DNA of 64,000 bases, from NCBI GenBank assembly GCA_017506865.1, contig JAFCMP010000079.1, positions 310,001-374,000 of the forward strand, read 5' to 3'. This DNA comes from Tribonema minus (Eukaryota > Sar > Xanthophyceae > Tribonematales > Tribonemataceae). Numbering within the stretch: the stretch's first letter is position 1; every line of letters starts with the position of its first letter. A program made the position numbers and the translations under genes. Below the pieces are notes generated by a model. It was not told where the DNA came from, searched no databases, and saw only the letters and a program-made list of their open reading frames with translations. Below, piece by piece: positions 37,724 through 48,282 of this stretch.

Positions 37724-39302
37724 ATGAGGACGGTCGCTGTTTGCCTGCTGTGCCTTGCTGCTTCGGCGAACGCGTTCCTGTTTGCGCCAGCAGGTGAGCC
37801 GCTACACTCGCACTTGCAAGCTTTTTAGAAGGTTTTTGAACATCGAAGACACACAGCGTGCATGTATTACGCGCGCGCCATATGCTGCTCTCAGTGAAGA
37901 TCTGGCCTGGCTTCGTCCTGGCAGCACTGATGCACAGCCGTGCAGCACAAATCGAGGTGTCGCTGTCGGCAGGCGGGCAACAACGATAGGATCGTTTCGC
38001 TCAGTTGTGGCTGCTGCTGCTGGAGGAGCCATCACTCCCATGGACGCGTGCGGCAATGCTCCTTCCTGTGTCAGTACATGACGCTGCACAGCTGCAGTCG
38101 GCTCTTGTGCGATGGAATGTCACTGGCAGGCTCACAACTGAGCCCTGGGCCGTTGATGGACGCGCGGCACCAGCCGATGATTCGTTGCAGCATTTGAGCG
38201 TGCAAGAAGATGTGACAGAACTTCGCAGTATCTGATAGCTCCATTATGAAATCAGCTCCGGTGCAGTCGGCGCCGGGCCGATCACGGTGGCGCTGTTATA
38301 ATGGCAGCCTGCCGACCTTCGCCTTCGATAGGGCTGTCGGGGTGTAATGGCAAGGATTCACAGAGTTGTCGGTTACTGCATCATGTTGCAGCTTCTGCTG
38401 AGGACGTACCCCATAATATGCTGCAACGCGATGCTGCTCATGAAAGTTGTGTGTGCCCATGGATGAGATTGCTTGAATCTCACGTCTCTGAAGACCACTT
38501 CAAGAGCAGCGCGAGATCTCAAGTAGCAGCACTGTAATGATGTCAAGACTGATACTGCATGTACTGGCGCGCACGTGTACCAGCAGAAGTACCCGGGCTT
38601 GCAGCTGCAAGCTGGACTTGGCACTCCTGTCTGTGTGACTGCAATGCGTGAATCATCACATTCACATACTTCCTGTGCTGCATCAGGTGTGCATTGCATG
38701 GCAGGCACATGGCCGGTGCTACTCGCATGAATCATCACATTCACATACTTTCTGTGTTACATCAGGTGTGTATTGCATGGCTGGAACATATCCGGTGGCG
38801 GTCGCACCCACCTATTGACGCAGTAGCAAGCCAGCATCTGGTTTCCACAAGTCGACAGCAGACAAGTGGTGCAACAGCCATGCTCATTGCCACCAAAGCG
38901 CATGTCACTGCAACCTCCCATTTGCAAGGCAGACAATAATTCACGAACACAAATCAAAAGATCGTAGAGCTGTAGCTGATAAGGTGTGGCTAGCCGTCAA
39001 ATTGAATGCCTTCCACCACTAATCGTGGTCGCCGCTGCTGCGGCAATTGGCCATCGACAGTGTCACCACATCCATAGTAGTAATTCACGCTGTGCACTGC
39101 TGCCACGGCTGCCGCAGGCGTCCGCTCAACGGCGCTCGCGCAGAGCACCAAGAGCACCACGCAGGTGGAGAAGGTGGTGAAGGACAGGCAGTTCAATGAG
39201 CTCCTCACCAAGCTCAACGACAGCAGCATCAGGGGCCTCACGTCCGACGACAAGACGCCGACGTACGCCGTCAGCGCGGACGACGAGTCCAAGTCCGAGT
39301 AG
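37724..39302 (+). CDS. small plastid-targeted protein, function unknown (84 aa)
   Basis: Two short exons, 37724-37793 and 39118-39302, joined in phase 1 over a 1.3-kb intron. The first encodes MRTVAVCLLCLAASANAFLF followed by APA. This is a signal peptide with an ASAFAP-like cleavage site (ANA|F) as used for complex plastids in heterokonts. The second continues GVRSTALAQSTKS, a transit-like Ser/Thr/Arg stretch. A mature part of about 45 residues follows, with Lys/Asp-rich VEKVVKDRQFNELLTKLND and an acidic end DDESKSE. No family is recognised. The donor (cag|gtgagc) and acceptor (gccgcag) are good and the frame closes exactly. It would be missed by length-filtered ORF calling. Confidence 0.7.
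38957..39085 (+). repeat. dispersed intronic repeat, copy 3 (forward)
   Basis: About 129 bp starting ATCAAAAGATCGTAGAGCTG and ending CACCACATCCATAGTAG, closely parallel to 51150-51280. It lies in the intron of the small plastid-protein gene and stops about 30 bp before the acceptor. Confidence 0.75.
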
Positions 39303-39332
39303 AGTCTTTAAAGCTCACCGCAAGGCCGCCCG

Positions 39333-39815
39333 CTACACAGTCCCCCACTCACCCCCTGCAAACACAAGCCGATTCGAGCGCTGCTGCACGGTCTGCAGTC
39401 CTGCGTTTGGGCAACGGCGCCCCCAGTATTCGTTGATGTAACTGGAAATTGACGGGTCAGGCGGCGCGCATGTGCCGCAGCGCTGCTCCGCGCCGCGCGC
39501 CTCGGCCGCGCCGCCCTGCATGTCTTTGCGTAGAGGCCTGCGGGGGCCAGCCCACGTTGCGCAAGATTTGACCAGAACTAATGATGTTACGCTTGTGTTG
39601 ACGTACGTGCGGTGTGGCTGGCGTGCCTTGTGTGTGTGTGTGTGCATGCTGTGCGCTGGAGTGCGTCGATGAGATCTGCGGCATGCTGCGCGGGGAAGGT
39701 GCGTGCGGCGTTGCGGGCGCCGCGTTGATGCGGCGGTGACTAGCAAGCAGAGGGGAAACGTGGCAGCAGCCAGCAGCAGCAGCACGCGCCATTGCAGGTT
39801 GGCTTGAGCGGCCAT
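39333..39815 (-). CDS. possible secreted protein, unrecognised
   Basis: An open frame of 160 codons starts MAAQANLQWRVLLLLAAATF and continues with more hydrophobic residues to about 29, a good signal peptide. The middle is Arg/His/Thr-rich and contains a (CA)n run, so it may be an intron of 69 bp (39538-39606), which keeps the frame either way. The end (EQRCGTCAPPDPSISSYINE, YWGRRCPNAGLQTVQQRSNR) looks like real secreted protein with paired Cys. It may run on through a donor (ggg|gtgagt near 39352) or simply stop at 39333. It lies tail to tail with the small plastid protein, with 30 bp between stops. Confidence 0.35.
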   Translation of the reverse strand: MAAQANLQWRVLLLLAAATFPLCLLVTAASTRRPQRRTHLPRAACRRSHRRTPAHSMHTHTHKARQPHRTYVNTSVTSLVLVKSCATWAGPRRPLRKDMQGGAAEARGAEQRCGTCAPPDPSISSYINEYWGRRCPNAGLQTVQQRSNRLVFAGGEWGTV

Positions 39816-40660
39816 GACAATGAGAGTCGTGAGACGGCACAGGTTGCTGCATGGCCTTGCACGATGTGCCTGCTGTGCAGTACCATTCGCTCATGCCATC
39901 TGCAACCACATGCTTCACTTGAATGATGGCCGCCTTCAAGTTCAAGTATAGGGGGAGGGCTTAAAGTACCCAAATACAGCGCAGGTACAGATGTTACACG
40001 CAGCACATATATACAGACAACAGGCACCAGCTGCTGCCCGTGTTCAAGGCAATATCTGGCACCAAGTCTGTCAAGTGCTGGCGCAACCAAGTCGGATTCG
40101 CAAGTACGCCTACTACAGTTGTAATGAACACAATGCCTACATGCCTAGATCATGCGCTGCGCAGACGAATTATCCAGGAAGCAGAAGGCACACCTTGGCA
40201 AGAATTAGCTCAGAGCTGAGCCCAGAAGATGTTTTCCATTAATGAGAGATGCGGGGCGACGAGATCAAACACAAAACGGCGGGTATGTGATGCGTGCGCG
40301 CGGCCCCGCAGCGGCCAGGGCGGTGAGAACAGAAAATAATACGAAGTGCCTACATAATGCAGCAGACGATCAATGAGGTAGAGGACCTCTGACGTGCGCA
40401 CGCGCTTTCCCTCTTCGCCACACGCCCACTATCGTAGGTACAGTGAGGGGCTCGCCACATTGCTGAGCGTTGCGCCACAGTCTTGAAGTTGAACTTGAAG
40501 TTCACGCGCCATCAACTGTCCAGCAGACACAGCGCTTGGCAGCAGTATACAGCGCAGCAACGCGACAACGGCGCGTTCGCCGCCCGCCACCAAAAGGGGG
40601 CGCGCGCCGGCCCGCGCCACCCCCCTCCCACTGCACTTCAAGTCCCAAAACTTCAACAAC
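39816..40660. other. intergenic, nothing recognised
   Basis: About 845 bp. It contains CTTGAAGTTGAACTTGAAGT at about 40483 and similar CTTCAA words near 39930. No exon is supported. Confidence 0.5.
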
Positions 40661-43600
40661 TCACTCCTGCAGCAGGTCCCCTACGTAGAACTCCTGCAGG
40701 ACCTCCGCGGCCTGCGCGGGGTGCTGCGGGCCGTGGAACCCCGCGCTGCTGTCGGCGCCGGCGTTGTTGAGAATGGCGTCGCCGCCCGGGTGCTGCTCGA
40801 GGTACGGCGTGACGGCGTACACCTTGCCGTCGACGATGATCCAGGCGTCGTCCGCGGTGCGGTGCCGCGCGACTTCCGCCGCGCTGAAGGGGCCCACCGG
40901 CCGCACGCGCGCCGCGGGGTTGCGCAGCGCCCTAGCGTCGGCGCTCTGCAGCGTTATCTGCGGGGGGGCGGGGGGGGGGGGGGAGGGAAGGGAGAGATCG
41001 GTTAGACATGTGCACGCGCCGTGCAGAGGGAGACACCGTGGAACTGCCGCAGGCCGCCCGCGCAGGCTGCATCATACACTGGAACGTGAGTGAGGTCCGT
41101 GCTCCAACAAATCGGTGGTGTCAGGGACGGTGGTAGGTGTGTGTGTGCTCGGTGAACAGGCTGCACATGTACACAGAAGGGTTTGAGCAGCACTGTGTTC
41201 TGCAACACTACTACTGTCATTCGGTGTGCTTCTGGTGTCGTGGCCTGTCATGTGCCCGGCATGTAGACCTATGTACCCGCATCTTCGCACGCATGGGACG
41301 ATGACTGCTTTTGTATTAACTGTCATAAGCATAACCATAATGCAGATGATGCCGCGCGAACCCCACAGCGTCAATGGAAGCTCAATATTCATCAACTGCA
41401 ACTTGAACTTAAACTGCTCACCTGCAGCGCCTCCGCGCGCGACCACGGCGGGTGGTAGCCCAGCAGCTCGTGCGCCGCGGCGCCGCTGTAGTACTGAAAG
41501 CGCGTGAGCGACTTGAGCCTGCCGAGCGTGAGGCGCGGCCTTAGCGCTACCACGCTGCCAAACATGAACGCGACGGCGTGGAAGAAGAGCGCCAGGCTGA
41601 AGGCCACGGCGTACGGCACTGACGTAGCGGCTTTGCTGCCGTACCCCAGTCCTGCGCAGGTTGCGGGTAGGGTTAGGGCTAGGACGTGAGCTTCGCGTGC
41701 ACTCATTCGTGCAGTCCCGCCTGCGGGATGGGTCGACGCCGTGCATGCGAGAGCGGTGGTGGCGCCCTTGCAGCCGTACCTACATGCTTAAGATCCACAA
41801 GCCAGCACGTTAAGACTGCGCTGGGCAATAAGTGGGGGAAATGACCATTGCGTACACTTGAGCGCAACGTGACACTGCCTGTCCAGCAGCGCAGTGGCAA
41901 CAGTGACAGCGCGGAGGCATGGTCACTGGCACCCCCATTGGTCAACACACTCATCACCGGAATCACGCCTCCATGCGTTGCGTTGCGGTTACACGTTGAC
42001 ATAACAACATGACTCATGGAGCCAACCTGACACGGCACAAACGCCGCTGCCTACCGCACCCACGGAAGACGAGCGTGCGCTGACAGGCCAAGTTGAACAT
42101 TGGTACTGCAGAGAAGCAGCAGCAGCGAGCAGCCACATTGCGCGCCACACCGCAGCTCGTCGGTTCCCACCGTCCATCTGTGAGCGATGGCCGCGCGCGC
42201 GACACGCGACGCTATCTCAACCGCGGCCTTGTGCCATGGCGTCCATCGGCATCACACAGCGCCGCATCAGCAGCATCAGCAGCAGCACCAGCGCCGAGGC
42301 ATCTCTCAAGCCCCCGCCCCAGGCGACAGCACGCCGTCAAGCGCCCCCCCTTTCACTCACCCTCCAGCACCCCCCCCACAAACTGCCGGTACGGCACGGG
42401 CTCCGCGTCTGTGGCCACCACCGCGCACCCCGCCAGCGCCGCCGCGTCACTGCCGCCCGCCGCCAGCGCGCGCGCCGCCAGCAGGTGCGCGTGCGCGACG
42501 TTCCCCGCGTAGCTGAAGTCGACGACGTTGTCGCCGCCGCCGACGACCTGCATGCGCGCCTCGCGCGCATGCTGCGCGAGCGCCGGCAGCAGGTCCGCGT
42601 CGCCCGCGCCGTACAGGTTGTGGTGGCGCACGACGGCCGTCGCGAGTGCGCCGCCGCGCCCGTTGAAGGCTGCGACGCGCTGCTCCGCGGCGGAGAGCGC
42701 CGCCGTGTGCGCGTCGATGCAGGGGGATGCGGGGGGGAGGTCCGCGCCCGCCGCGCGTAGGTCGCTGCCGGTGAAGACCACGCTGCACACCGGTAGCACC
42801 GCAGCAGCAGCGGCGGCGGGCGAGCGCGTAAGCGGGCGGGCGGGCAGGGTAGGAAAACGTAGTAAGGCACGCTGTGCAGCGATCAACCAGACTAGCGGGT
42901 CTGGTGGGCACGCATGCTGTGCAGGTGTGTGTACGCAGCAGTGCGGCCATGCTGCGTGATGGGCTAGGCGACGTACAAGGCAGGTGGCACCATCAGGTCC
43001 TGGGCGGACATGCGCAATGTGCCCGTTCGCGGATCGGGTTCGACTGCGTCGAGCGACTGCTGCCTTTTGCTCACACATGAAGACGCATCAGTGTATGAGC
43101 ATATTGAAGGTGCATCATGACATCGGTGGATCACACAATTCACGGCTGACAACTTCCAGTGAGCAGACAGTGAGCCGACAAGTCCAATCGGGGCGGTCGC
43201 AAGCAATCTGCTGCGCGGAATTTCGGCTTGCTGCCGCTCGTGCAGCCACGCTAGTCAGCGCAATTCAAGAACAAAGAGAGGTTTGAATGCGGCAAAGGCT
43301 CACCTTGCAACGCTGGCAAACACAAAACTTTTGACCTTGGCTGAGCTAGCAGCATGAAGCAAAGCCTCCGTCTGCTGCAAAAATCGGTTCAGCTCCTCCG
43401 AGGTAGCATCCGCCTTTGGCAGGCCCACGTGTAGCACCACATCCTTCCCCTGCAGCAGCTCCTCCATTCCTGCATCACTGGTGCTGCCGACCTCTAGCAC
43501 TGTGGCATTGGCAGCAGTATATGTTTGCAGCAAGTCCAGCACGGCCTTCGTCAAGCATGAATTGGCGCCGCTCGTCACCAACACCTCCTGGGGCAGGCCC

Positions 43601-43668
43601 GGGTACTCCAAGGGCTTCCGAAGCACAGATGGAGGCAGCTCTATGTAGCTGATTTCAGGAGGACCCAT
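40661..43668 (-). CDS. sterol-4-carboxylate 3-dehydrogenase (NSDHL/ERG26)-like SDR fused to cytochrome b5, catalytic residues missing
   Basis: Four exons in phase: 43668-43304, 42782-42361, 41651-41422 and 40957-40661 (437 aa). The order of blocks follows NSDHL: an N-terminal Rossmann half (PQEVLVTSGANSCLTKAVLD), VKSFVFASVASVVFTGSDLR, TAVVRHHNLYGAGDADLLPA, VGGGDNVVDFSYAGNVAHAH, DAEPVPYRQFV, a hydrophobic segment (VAFSLALFFHAVAFMFGSVV) and RFQYYSGAAAHELLGYHPPW. A C-terminal cytochrome b5 domain follows (FSAAEVARHRTADDAWIIVD, EQHPGGDAIL, FHGPQHP), with both haem His residues plausible. Two enzyme signatures fail. The glycine loop reads SGANSCL, and the YxxxK position (IDYYTETK in animals) reads IDAHTAAL. 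It may be a non-catalytic or repurposed haem-carrying partner in ER sterol synthesis. Divergent from the PhoD-like gene. Confidence 0.82.
41665..41683 (-). repeat. telomere-like tract next to an acceptor
   Basis: GGGTAGGGTTAGGGCTAGG on plus, thus CCTAACCCT on the sense strand, 14-32 bp upstream of the exon that begins at 41651. It supplies a CTAAC that fits a branch-point sequence. Confidence 0.7.
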
Positions 43669-43890
43669 GACGAGCGGAGCGCGCTGGACAATCTACTTCA
43701 AGTAAATCTACTTCAAGAGTTTCAACACTGCCGATGAGGGTTGCACGCTAACGGAAAGATCTTCTAACGGAAAATATCTTCTGATGCATCGTCGAGCGCT
43801 TAAATCAGTTATGTCGCAACCAGAAGTGTCAATCACGACTTGGGGAGCCCAGCGGGTGATGGCCAGTAGAATCTAACAACTGAGGCACAA
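43669..43890. promoter_or_regulatory. divergent promoter region, SDR-cyt b5 and PhoD-like genes
   Basis: 222 bp between opposite starts, with repeated ACTTCAAGTAAATCTACTTC words near 43690-43720. No specific regulator site is identified. Confidence 0.4.
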
Positions 43891-46800
43891 ATGGGTGCTG
43901 CCGAGAGTTCAGGGGCAGATGATGATCTTCGCTTCGAAGGCTCTTTCTTCAACGGCGAAAATGCTCTGTGCAACAGATTGCGCACTCTGGAGGCCAGCCT
44001 CGCAGGCGTTGAGACTGCCTACAGAGAAGTGCAGCAGCAGCAGCAACCTGCAATCCCAGGCGACAGGGAGCTACACATGCATGGAGCGGCGCTGACTTGC
44101 GATCCCGATGTCAGCGTCTTGACAGGCCCGGTGGTAGGTCAAGTCACGCTGTCAGGAGTCGTGTGCCTGCTGGAGGTGGAAGTCGCCCCACGAACAGGGA
44201 GCGCTGCCACCATCACGGGCCACCTGTGCGAGGTGCCCCGGGGATCCCCCCACGGGCGTGTAGTTGCATCAGTCACTCTGCAGGTCACCACTGGCCGCCC
44301 AGTAGCGTTTCGATTCGGCAGCGGCAGCTCTGACCAAGAAACGCTGTGCCCCAGCGGCCACTACAAGGTCATATTCAGCGGGCTGCGCGCCAGCGACGCG
44401 CGCGCCTGCGTCGCCAGCTTCCACACTCCGGCGCTGGCCGACCTCCAGCGGCTGCGCTGCGTAGCCCTCAGCAACGACGATCCCCAGGCGCTTGCACCCG
44501 GGGAGCCTACGCTCTGGTCCCACCTCGCAGACAGGCTGCGCCACGACGCCACCTCCGTCGACGTCGTGCTGCACCTGGGCGGCCAGGTGCCCATCGCGGC
44601 GACCTTCGAGAGCTGCCTGCTGATGCTCTGGGAGGCGCACCGGCGCCGCGCGGCGACGGGCGCGGACGGCTGGGATGCTGCGCGCGCGGAGGCGGCGGAG
44701 CGGCTGCGCGGCGCGTACCGCCGCGCCTGGGCGCTGCCGCACAAGCGCCACGTCCTGGCAAACGCGTCCAACCTCATGCTCGCCGGCGAGGGCGACGTGC
44801 ACGCGGAGCTGTGGGGCGGCGTCGGCGTGCCCGCGTGCCTCGCGCACGCGCAGGGCGATGAGGAGGGGCGGCAGGAGGTGCTCAACGCGCTTGTGCGTGC
44901 CACGCGCCGCGTCTTTCACGAATACCAGGGGCAGCTATTATGGACTCCCGGTGCCACCGCCGCCGCCGCTGCCGCCGGTGACTGCGCATCAGGCTCAGCC
45001 GATCTCGACGACGATGCTGCCGTGGAGGCGGCGTTGGAGGGCGAGGCCGATGCGCGCCGCGTCCTCCTGACGGCGCAGCTGCGGCTGAAGGCGGCAGAGA
45101 CGGCTGTCACTCAAATACGCGCGTCCGGCGAGGACCTCGGCGCCGCCGGCGCGCAGGCCCTTGAGGACCACGTGAGCCGCGTCCGCGGCGACTGCGCGGC
45201 GGCGCGCGCGGCGCTGGAGGCGGCGCGCGATGCGGCGCGCGTGCCGCCGGCGCACGCGGAGGGCGGGCTCGCGCATCCTCACCCCGCCGTCGCGGTGGTG
45301 CTGCTAGACACGGTCTGGTCGCGCGTGCGGTGGGATGGCGCCGTGTGCAGCGGCGGCGGCGGCGGCGGCAGCGACGGCGGCGATGGCGATGCGTACGGCG
45401 ATGCGCTGCCGTGCGTCGCGCCGGACGCGTGGCTGCAGCTTGAGCGCGAGCTCAGCACTGACTCTGACTTGCGACTCGTGATCGTGGCCTGCCAGGTGCC
45501 GCTGGCGGGCGGCTTCAACAGCGGCAGCGACGGTGGCAGCGCCGTAGCGGACCCGTGGTCGACGCCGACCGCGCTGCCGCAGGGGGAGGAGGGGGGGGGA
45601 GCGGTTCAGGTTGAGGAGCGCACGCGGCTGTTCGACCTGCTGTCGAGGTGGAAGGCCGCGGAGCGCTGGCGCGAGGTGGTGCTGCTGTGCGGCGGCAGCA
45701 CCAGCGGCATCGGCGCGGGATGCGAGGTGGCGCTCACGCGGCAGTCGCCGCCTGCCGGCGTAACCCTGCGGCAGCTGGTCACCGGGCCCGTGACGGGCGC
45801 GCCGCGGTGGAGCTGGAGCCAGGAGACGACCGTCGATGGCCTGCTGCACTTTGCGCTGCAGCAAAAAGACAAAGGCGACGGCGGCGCCGCGTTGCAAGGG
45901 TCAGGGCTAGGGGTAGGTGGCGCCCTCATGCAGCGCTCGTACCTGGATGTGGTCTTCGACATCGGCGCCAGCCCGCTGGCGCTGGTCAGGACGCATGGCA
46001 TCGCTGCCGCGGAGGCGCACCCGCAGGGGCTCGCGCCGCACGCGCTCGCGCGCTTCGTGCGCACCTTCACCTGCGCACCCCAAGTCCTGCTCGGGCCCGT
46101 CGTCGGCCGCGTCACGCAGAGCACCGCCGTGGTCCTGATGGAAGTCGACCGCGCCGCCGCGGTCGCGTGCGTCCTCACGAACGCGGTCACAGGCGCAAGG
46201 CACGCGCTCGCCGCCGCGCTGCCGCCGCGCGCGCCGCACGCCTTCTACTTCCAGGACCTCGCGCACGGCACACCGTACGCGCTCGCGCTGAGCGGCGTCG
46301 CGCACGCGGCGGCTCGCACCGGCGCGCTCACCACGCTGCCGCTGTGGCTGGGGCTCGGCGTGCCGCGCGTCCTGCGCGCGGCGGCAGCAGCGGCGGCGCC
46401 TGACGCTCACGCAGCAGATACAGACGCTGCTGCTGAACCTGCTGACGCTGCCACTGCGGCAGTGCTGTCGGAGGCGACAGCAGCAGCGGCGGCGGCGGCA
46501 ACCGCGGAGGACGCAACCATGGACCTCCGTGCGCTCTTTGTGAGCGGCATCGGCGCCGCCGGCGGCGACGGCGACAACTTCGAGACGCTGGCACTCGCGC
46601 TTGGGCGCCCCTGGCCGCAGGCGGACCTCATGGTGCACCTGGGCGGCGCGGTGTGCCTGCGCGCGGCGCGCGCGGAGGCGCTGCCGCTGCTCGCCGCCGC
46701 AGAGGCGGAGCCCGGCGGCAGCGGCGCGCGGCGCGAGCTGGAAGGGCGTGCGCTGGAGTGCCTGCGCGACGCGTACCGCCACCAGTGGAGCCTGCCGCTG

Positions 46801-48282
46801 GCGCGCGCGCTCCTGAGCCGCGGCGGCCACCTCATGGCGCGCGGCCTCGCGGATGCACTGGGCGGCGGCAGCAGCGGCAGCGGCGGCGCGGAGGAGGCGG
46901 GGGTCAACATGAGCGCGTACGTGCGGGTCGCGCTGCAGCGCCTGATCGAGCGCGCGTTCGATGAGTACCAGGGACAGCTGTGGGCGCCGTCGACGGTGCC
47001 CGCGGGCGGCGACATGGATGACGTCGCGTACCGCTGCGGCGCCACGCCGCCGGACGCAACTGCGGATGCTTGCGACAGCAGCGGCGCCAGCTGCTGCGGC
47101 GGCGCCAGCTGCTGCGGCGGCGGCAGGTGGCACTTTCACATCTTCGCCGAGGCCGTAGGGCTCTTCGTCCTGGACCTCGGCGGCGGCGTGGCGGCGCTGC
47201 AGCGCAGCAGCGCCGCGCCCATGCTGTGCGCGCGCCAGTGGTCCGCGCTCGCCGCAGCTCTGCGGCTGCCGCGGCTGCGCGTGCTGTGCGTCGCCGGCGC
47301 GGCGGCGTTTGTGACGGACGCGCCCGGCGTCGCGGCGCGCACGGCGCGCGGCCCCTCCTCCGCGCGCGGCGCGCGCTGGCGCTGGGCGTTCCGCGGCGAC
47401 GAGCTGCTGCGGCTGCTGCGCGCGCTGCTGGCGTGGCGCGCCGCGGGCGACGGCGGCGGCGGCGCGCGCGCTGTGGTGCTGGTCGGCGGCGGCGAGGCCG
47501 CGCCGCTCGAGACGGTGGTGCGCAACGCCGACACCGGCGCGGAGCTTGCGCAGGCGGTGGTGGGGCCGTTCAGGGGCGCGGTTGAGCCGTGGCGCGCGCT
47601 GCCGCAGGGCGACGTGGACGTGAGCCGCAGCATCTCGTTCAGGCACGCGCCGCGCGCCGCCGCCGACGCCGCCGCCGCCGCGCCCTCGGGCCCGCACGGG
47701 GCGCCCGGCTTCCTGCTTGTGCGCTGCGCCGTGGAGGGCGCCGCCGCGGGCGCGCAGGCGCAGCTGTTCACGGCGGCGGCGTGGCGCGCCTGGCAGCAGA
47801 AGAGCGCAGCGCCGCAGGACGCTGGCGGCACGCCCGCCGCCGCGCGCGCGCCGCTGGCGCTGCGGCCGCGGCGCGCGCGGCCGGCGTGGGCGGCAGCGGC
47901 GGCGGCGGCGGCGCGCGCGCACGCCGGCATGGCAGCGCTCAGGGCGGCTGTGGCGCGCACGCTGAGCAGCGCTGGCGCCGCCGCGCTGCACGACGTTCTG
48001 GACCTGGTGCCATGCTTTGTGACCGTCTCGGATGCCATGCTGCTGGAGGCGCTGCATAGGCGCCTGGTGGATGCACACGCGCATGTGGACTGCGCGGCGC
48101 TGCGGTCGGCGGCGCCGCTGCCGCCGTCGTCGGTGGCGCTGGAGGCGGCGGTGGCGGCGGCGGTGGAGGGCGCAGTGGGGGCCACGGGGGTGGCGATTAC
48201 AGATAGAGACGCCATGCTTGAGCTTTGTGCAGATGCCATAGGTATGGCACAGTTGCTAGCAGAATGGCATCCGCCGCCTTAA
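43891..48282 (+). CDS. tandem PhoD-like (metallophosphatase-fold) protein lacking metal-binding motifs
   Basis: One uninterrupted 4392-bp frame (1463 aa), the longest in the window. It starts MGAAESS, a myristoylation consensus. It holds two copies of one architecture. Each has an N-terminal beta domain (LTGPVVGQVTLSGVVCLLEV at about 75; LLGPVVGRVTQSTAVVLMEV at about 730). A phosphatase-like domain follows (VVLHLGGQVP then RRAWALPHKRHVLANASNLM and FHEYQGQLLW; LMVHLGGAVCLRAAR then RHQWSLPLARALLSRGGHLM and FDEYQGQLWA), and then LLDT/FVLDLGGG strands. This is the layout of PhoD-like proteins common in oomycetes and algae. The usual HLGDQxY reads HLGGQVP/HLGGAVC, WDDHD reads AGEGD/ARGLA, and GGDVHxG reads GGSTSGI. 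All metal ligands I would expect are gone, so a binding or scaffold role is more likely than phosphatase. GC is very high and there are no introns. Confidence 0.8.
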   Translation: MGAAESSGADDDLRFEGSFFNGENALCNRLRTLEASLAGVETAYREVQQQQQPAIPGDRELHMHGAALTCDPDVSVLTGPVVGQVTLSGVVCLLEVEVAPRTGSAATITGHLCEVPRGSPHGRVVASVTLQVTTGRPVAFRFGSGSSDQETLCPSGHYKVIFSGLRASDARACVASFHTPALADLQRLRCVALSNDDPQALAPGEPTLWSHLADRLRHDATSVDVVLHLGGQVPIAATFESCLLMLWEAHRRRAATGADGWDAARAEAAERLRGAYRRAWALPHKRHVLANASNLMLAGEGDVHAELWGGVGVPACLAHAQGDEEGRQEVLNALVRATRRVFHEYQGQLLWTPGATAAAAAAGDCASGSADLDDDAAVEAALEGEADARRVLLTAQLRLKAAETAVTQIRASGEDLGAAGAQALEDHVSRVRGDCAAARAALEAARDAARVPPAHAEGGLAHPHPAVAVVLLDTVWSRVRWDGAVCSGGGGGGSDGGDGDAYGDALPCVAPDAWLQLERELSTDSDLRLVIVACQVPLAGGFNSGSDGGSAVADPWSTPTALPQGEEGGGAVQVEERTRLFDLLSRWKAAERWREVVLLCGGSTSGIGAGCEVALTRQSPPAGVTLRQLVTGPVTGAPRWSWSQETTVDGLLHFALQQKDKGDGGAALQGSGLGVGGALMQRSYLDVVFDIGASPLALVRTHGIAAAEAHPQGLAPHALARFVRTFTCAPQVLLGPVVGRVTQSTAVVLMEVDRAAAVACVLTNAVTGARHALAAALPPRAPHAFYFQDLAHGTPYALALSGVAHAAARTGALTTLPLWLGLGVPRVLRAAAAAAAPDAHAADTDAAAEPADAATAAVLSEATAAAAAAATAEDATMDLRALFVSGIGAAGGDGDNFETLALALGRPWPQADLMVHLGGAVCLRAARAEALPLLAAAEAEPGGSGARRELEGRALECLRDAYRHQWSLPLARALLSRGGHLMARGLADALGGGSSGSGGAEEAGVNMSAYVRVALQRLIERAFDEYQGQLWAPSTVPAGGDMDDVAYRCGATPPDATADACDSSGASCCGGASCCGGGRWHFHIFAEAVGLFVLDLGGGVAALQRSSAAPMLCARQWSALAAALRLPRLRVLCVAGAAAFVTDAPGVAARTARGPSSARGARWRWAFRGDELLRLLRALLAWRAAGDGGGGARAVVLVGGGEAAPLETVVRNADTGAELAQAVVGPFRGAVEPWRALPQGDVDVSRSISFRHAPRAAADAAAAAPSGPHGAPGFLLVRCAVEGAAAGAQAQLFTAAAWRAWQQKSAAPQDAGGTPAAARAPLALRPRRARPAWAAAAAAAARAHAGMAALRAAVARTLSSAGAAALHDVLDLVPCFVTVSDAMLLEALHRRLVDAHAHVDCAALRSAAPLPPSSVALEAAVAAAVEGAVGATGVAITDRDAMLELCADAIGMAQLLAEWHPPP

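Noticed and set aside
45907-48084. 725-codon open frame on the minus strand, Arg/Ala/Gly-rich
   Set aside because: It is antisense to the PhoD-like gene. High GC removes stop codons in shadow frames, and the composition is typical of that, with no family landmarks.
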